Of a DNA stretch of 8,294 nt, positions 6,486 to 8,294 are shown piece after piece (the first letter of the stretch is position 1; every line of letters begins with the position of its first letter). A program made the position numbers and the translations under genes. The notes beneath the pieces are model-generated. The model was not told the origin of the DNA and ran no database searches. It worked only from the letters and a program-made list of their open reading frames with translations. The stretch lies in the NCBI GenBank assembly GCA_903837255.1, contig CAILTZ010000178.1, positions 1 through 8,294 on the forward strand. Direction: 5' to 3'. This DNA is from an uncultured Pirellula sp. GTDB taxonomy: Bacteria > Planctomycetota > Planctomycetia > Pirellulales > Pirellulaceae.

Positions 6486-7643
6486 CTAAACCGTTTCCCA
6501 ACGCTCCCAAGCGTCCTGGGCCAGACCAAACGAGAGGGTCATTCCATTCCCACCCAAACCGGTGAACACCGTCACCCCCGGCGCAACGACTTGTTCGTAA
6601 ACTAGCCCGCCCGTGTACTTAGCGTAGACACCATGCCAGCGGGCTTGGAGATCCCAAGTCGGCAGACAGATGATTTTCTCAAGCTCTCTTAGGATGTATG
6701 AATCGATATCGCAGGTGTCAAACGGCTCGACCTCTTCGCCGTACTGATGAGAGTCCCCGAGGACGACTTGGCCTAAATGATTTTGCGAGGCCATGACGTG
6801 GATCCCGAGTCGATCGAGTTCTGGAGCCTGGGTCGCAATCCTCTGCTGCAACTGTGCAAGGGTCGGGCAACCCTTGAAATTCGGATAGTGCCTGAGGGTC
6901 AGGCCTCCTGCAAGATGCGGACCGATCCGCCAGCCGTGAGGTTGCTCTACAGTCCGCATCATGTGCAATTTGCAAGGCCGGATCGCAACGCCGTGGTAGG
7001 CCTCGGGAAACAAGGTCGCGAAGTCATCTCCGCTGCAAACGACAATCTGGTCGAACGGATGGTTCATGCCCTCACCGGTCCGGATCAACCCGCTCTCGAC
7101 ATGGGTCGCGGCGGTCGAGAAATGGAACTCGACACCGTAATCGCGATGCAACCAAGCTGGGATCGATCTTACCGCGCTGGTCGGATCGACGCAGCACTCG
7201 GTATCGCTCCAAAGACTACCGAGCAGTCCTGAGGGATTGGCTGCTGGGGTTTTGGCTAGGGTCTCGGCCCGGTCGAGCAATTGCAAGTGCGCGCTGCGCG
7301 GGCTGTGACGATGCTCGGCAAGGTACTCATGGAGCACCTGCCATTCGTCGTCATGATGCACCAAGTGCAACGAGCCACATGGCTCAATCCAAAAGCCGGC
7401 TTGCTTTGCCGCCTGGAGCCACATGGATTGAGAGTTCATTGCGATCGACTGCATAGAATCGGGCTGACCGATCACCCAGATCATCCCGAAGTTCCGTATC
7501 GATGCACCCGAAGACCGAGCCGATCGTTCGAAGACCGTCACGTGATGCCCTCGCTGTGCGGCCACCCAAGCGTGCGCGAGGCCAGCGATGCCGGCACCAA
7601 TGATACCGACTCGCTTGGGCGCCCCTAGCTGCGTTGCAACCAT
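6486..7643 (-). CDS. FAD-dependent oxidoreductase, probable aminophosphonate oxidase (TIGR03364-like)
   Basis: This 385-residue protein is a DAO-type flavoprotein. The N-terminal dinucleotide-binding fold shows GIIGAGIAG (13-21) and the acidic ribose-binding residue Glu39 in VFER. SIRNFGMIW (48-56) and the C-terminal FAD-contact stretch GLGGNGMTLSFGLA (362-375) complete the pattern. These features fit the FAD oxidoreductase group TIGR03364, which is repeatedly found beside phosphonatase-type genes. From its place 35 bases before phnX I infer that it oxidatively deaminates 2-aminoethylphosphonate or a close N-methyl or hydroxy derivative to phosphonoacetaldehyde, taking the place of the transaminase PhnW. 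There is no signal peptide, so it should act in the cytoplasm. The start ATG 7641-7643 is preceded by a strong ribosome binding site GGAAGGA (7649-7655, five-base spacing). A role on a non-phosphonate amine such as glycine or sarcosine is less likely given phnX next door, but not excluded. Confidence 0.85.
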   Translation of the reverse strand: MVATQLGAPKRVGIIGAGIAGLAHAWVAAQRGHHVTVFERSARSSGASIRNFGMIWVIGQPDSMQSIAMNSQSMWLQAAKQAGFWIEPCGSLHLVHHDDEWQVLHEYLAEHRHSPRSAHLQLLDRAETLAKTPAANPSGLLGSLWSDTECCVDPTSAVRSIPAWLHRDYGVEFHFSTAATHVESGLIRTGEGMNHPFDQIVVCSGDDFATLFPEAYHGVAIRPCKLHMMRTVEQPHGWRIGPHLAGGLTLRHYPNFKGCPTLAQLQQRIATQAPELDRLGIHVMASQNHLGQVVLGDSHQYGEEVEPFDTCDIDSYILRELEKIICLPTWDLQARWHGVYAKYTGGLVYEQVVAPGVTVFTGLGGNGMTLSFGLAQDAWERWETV

Positions 7644-7648
7644 ACTAA

Positions 7649-7655
7649 TCCTTCC
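7649..7655 (-). promoter_or_regulatory. Strong Shine-Dalgarno site of the FAD oxidoreductase gene
   Basis: On the minus strand GGAAGGA lies five bases before the ATG at 7643. It fixes the start of the flavoprotein, and it stands out because the two plus-strand gene starts in this window have only weak sites. It also shows that translation is initiated independently although the upstream gene ends only 22 bases before. Confidence 0.7.
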
Positions 7656-7665
7656 AGCCTAACGC

Positions 7666-8294
7666 CTAGACCGTCACGGTACGTTTCTCTGAGAGTTGCT
7701 TGTTCCCCGCAGCATCGATCGCTTCGATCTGAATATCATAGATGCCTGCTGCCAAGTTGGTTTGCAGTGAGGTGTCCGACAATCCTGTTCGAAGGGCTGT
7801 CAATGAACCGCCGGTTGGCCCGACCAAGACGTTGTAACGAGCACCCAATGCAGAAGCGGACCAGACGGCTCGCAACTGACCGCTGCGGCCGACCAACGAA
7901 ACAAAGGAGAACGGATCGAGATGATCTCGCAGATTCAAGAACCGCTTGTCCATGGCACTTGAAAAGTTATTCCCAGTCCGTGTCGAAAGCGAAAGAACGT
8001 GCGTGCCGTCTGGGATGATTCCAAAGAGGTCCGTGAAGACCTGATCGGTGATCGCAAACGTTCCGTCTTGGGCGACATGCTCGGAGATATCGAGGCGATC
8101 TGAACCGTCGAGCGATGCGAAGAGGGATCGGGTGCTGGTCAAGATCCGGCCGTTGACGGTTCGATCGGCTGTGATTCCGGAGTTGCCTCCTGAGTCAACC
8201 ATCACCAAATTACCAAGCGTATCGACCCGGCCCGTCGCCGAAGTGTTCAGGTAGTTGATCACGACCAAAACATCAAGCGGCGAGATGTTTCCAT
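7666..8294 (-). CDS. Large surface-type protein with dockerin-like segment and Ig/FN3-like domains, C-terminal part
   Basis: The frame is open to the window edge, so only the last 208 residues are visible; the TTG at 8268 is an internal codon, not a start. The visible part begins GNISPLDVLVVINYLN, which matches the second half of a type I dockerin-like calcium-binding repeat as found in large planctomycete exported proteins. The acidic first half (DVNxDG) would lie just past the edge. Next come beta-rich stretches: residues 40-120, with DISEHV and PDGTHVLSLSTR, resemble a bacterial Ig-like repeat, and residues 135-208, with GIYDIQIEAIDAAGNK, resemble an FN3/Ig-like fold. No C-terminal sorting signal (PEP-CTERM or LPXTG) is visible; the protein ends in TVTV. 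The likely role is an exported adhesive or matrix-type protein, inferred from domains only. The gene ends 22 bases before the FAD oxidoreductase on the same strand, which may be chance rather than shared function. Confidence 0.75.
   Translation of the reverse strand, partial: GNISPLDVLVVINYLNTSATGRVDTLGNLVMVDSGGNSGITADRTVNGRILTSTRSLFASLDGSDRLDISEHVAQDGTFAITDQVFTDLFGIIPDGTHVLSLSTRTGNNFSSAMDKRFLNLRDHLDPFSFVSLVGRSGQLRAVWSASALGARYNVLVGPTGGSLTALRTGLSDTSLQTNLAAGIYDIQIEAIDAAGNKQLSEKRTVTV

Noticed and set aside
6451..6510. Longer phnX starting at 6510
   Set aside because: It would overlap the FAD oxidoreductase by 25 bases and add 20 residues not found in the family; the ATG at 6450 has a better ribosome binding site.
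6777..7232. 151-residue open frame on the plus strand opposite the FAD oxidoreductase
   Set aside because: It is antisense to a gene supported by both FAD-binding motifs; no independent start signal or motif.

Overview
The window looks like a chromosomal segment of a planctomycete of the Pirellula/Rhodopirellula kind. This is inferred from three things: a type I dockerin-like segment of the SPLD-VLVVINYLN type in a large surface-type protein at the right edge, an ABC ATPase paired with an ABC-2 permease fused to an M1 peptidase, and GC-moderate coding sequence with weak Shine-Dalgarno sites. No rRNA, tRNA, CRISPR array, transposase or phage gene was seen.

Left part (1-5577, + strand). The window opens inside a polytopic membrane protein gene of unrecognised family (1-789). 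A 229-base gap follows (790-1018). It holds an 11-bp bulged hairpin and, next to it, a 53-nt nested palindrome made of two copies of CATCAGCGG and two inverted copies. An ABC-transporter ATPase (1019-1918) and a 1201-residue protein (1972-5577) come next and form a likely two-gene operon. The large protein carries two tandem ABC-2 permease halves (about 12-13 membrane segments) followed by an M1-type zinc aminopeptidase domain with HEMGH. The pair would make an inner-membrane transporter whose peptidase domain probably faces the periplasm. Its substrate is unknown.

Junction (5578-5649). Between the converging 3' ends sits a 9-bp tandem repeat array (TGATCCGAC, then CGATCCGAC), about seven units long, which ends in a 12-bp perfect palindrome over the stop codon of the gene on the other strand.

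Right part (5650-8294, - strand). Read in its own direction this part starts with the C-terminal 208 residues of a large protein (dockerin-like segment plus Ig/FN3-like beta domains, 5' end outside the window). After 22 bases comes an FAD-dependent oxidoreductase with a strong ribosome binding site, and after another 35 bases phosphonoacetaldehyde hydrolase (phnX). The last two suggest catabolism of an aminophosphonate: the flavoenzyme would oxidatively deaminate a 2-aminoethylphosphonate-type substrate to phosphonoacetaldehyde in place of the usual transaminase PhnW, and PhnX would cleave the C-P bond to acetaldehyde and phosphate.

The most noteworthy points are the transporter-peptidase fusion with its altered M1 motifs, the PhnW-less phosphonate pair built on a canonical PhnX, and the two intergenic repeat structures. 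None can be called new from sequence reading alone.
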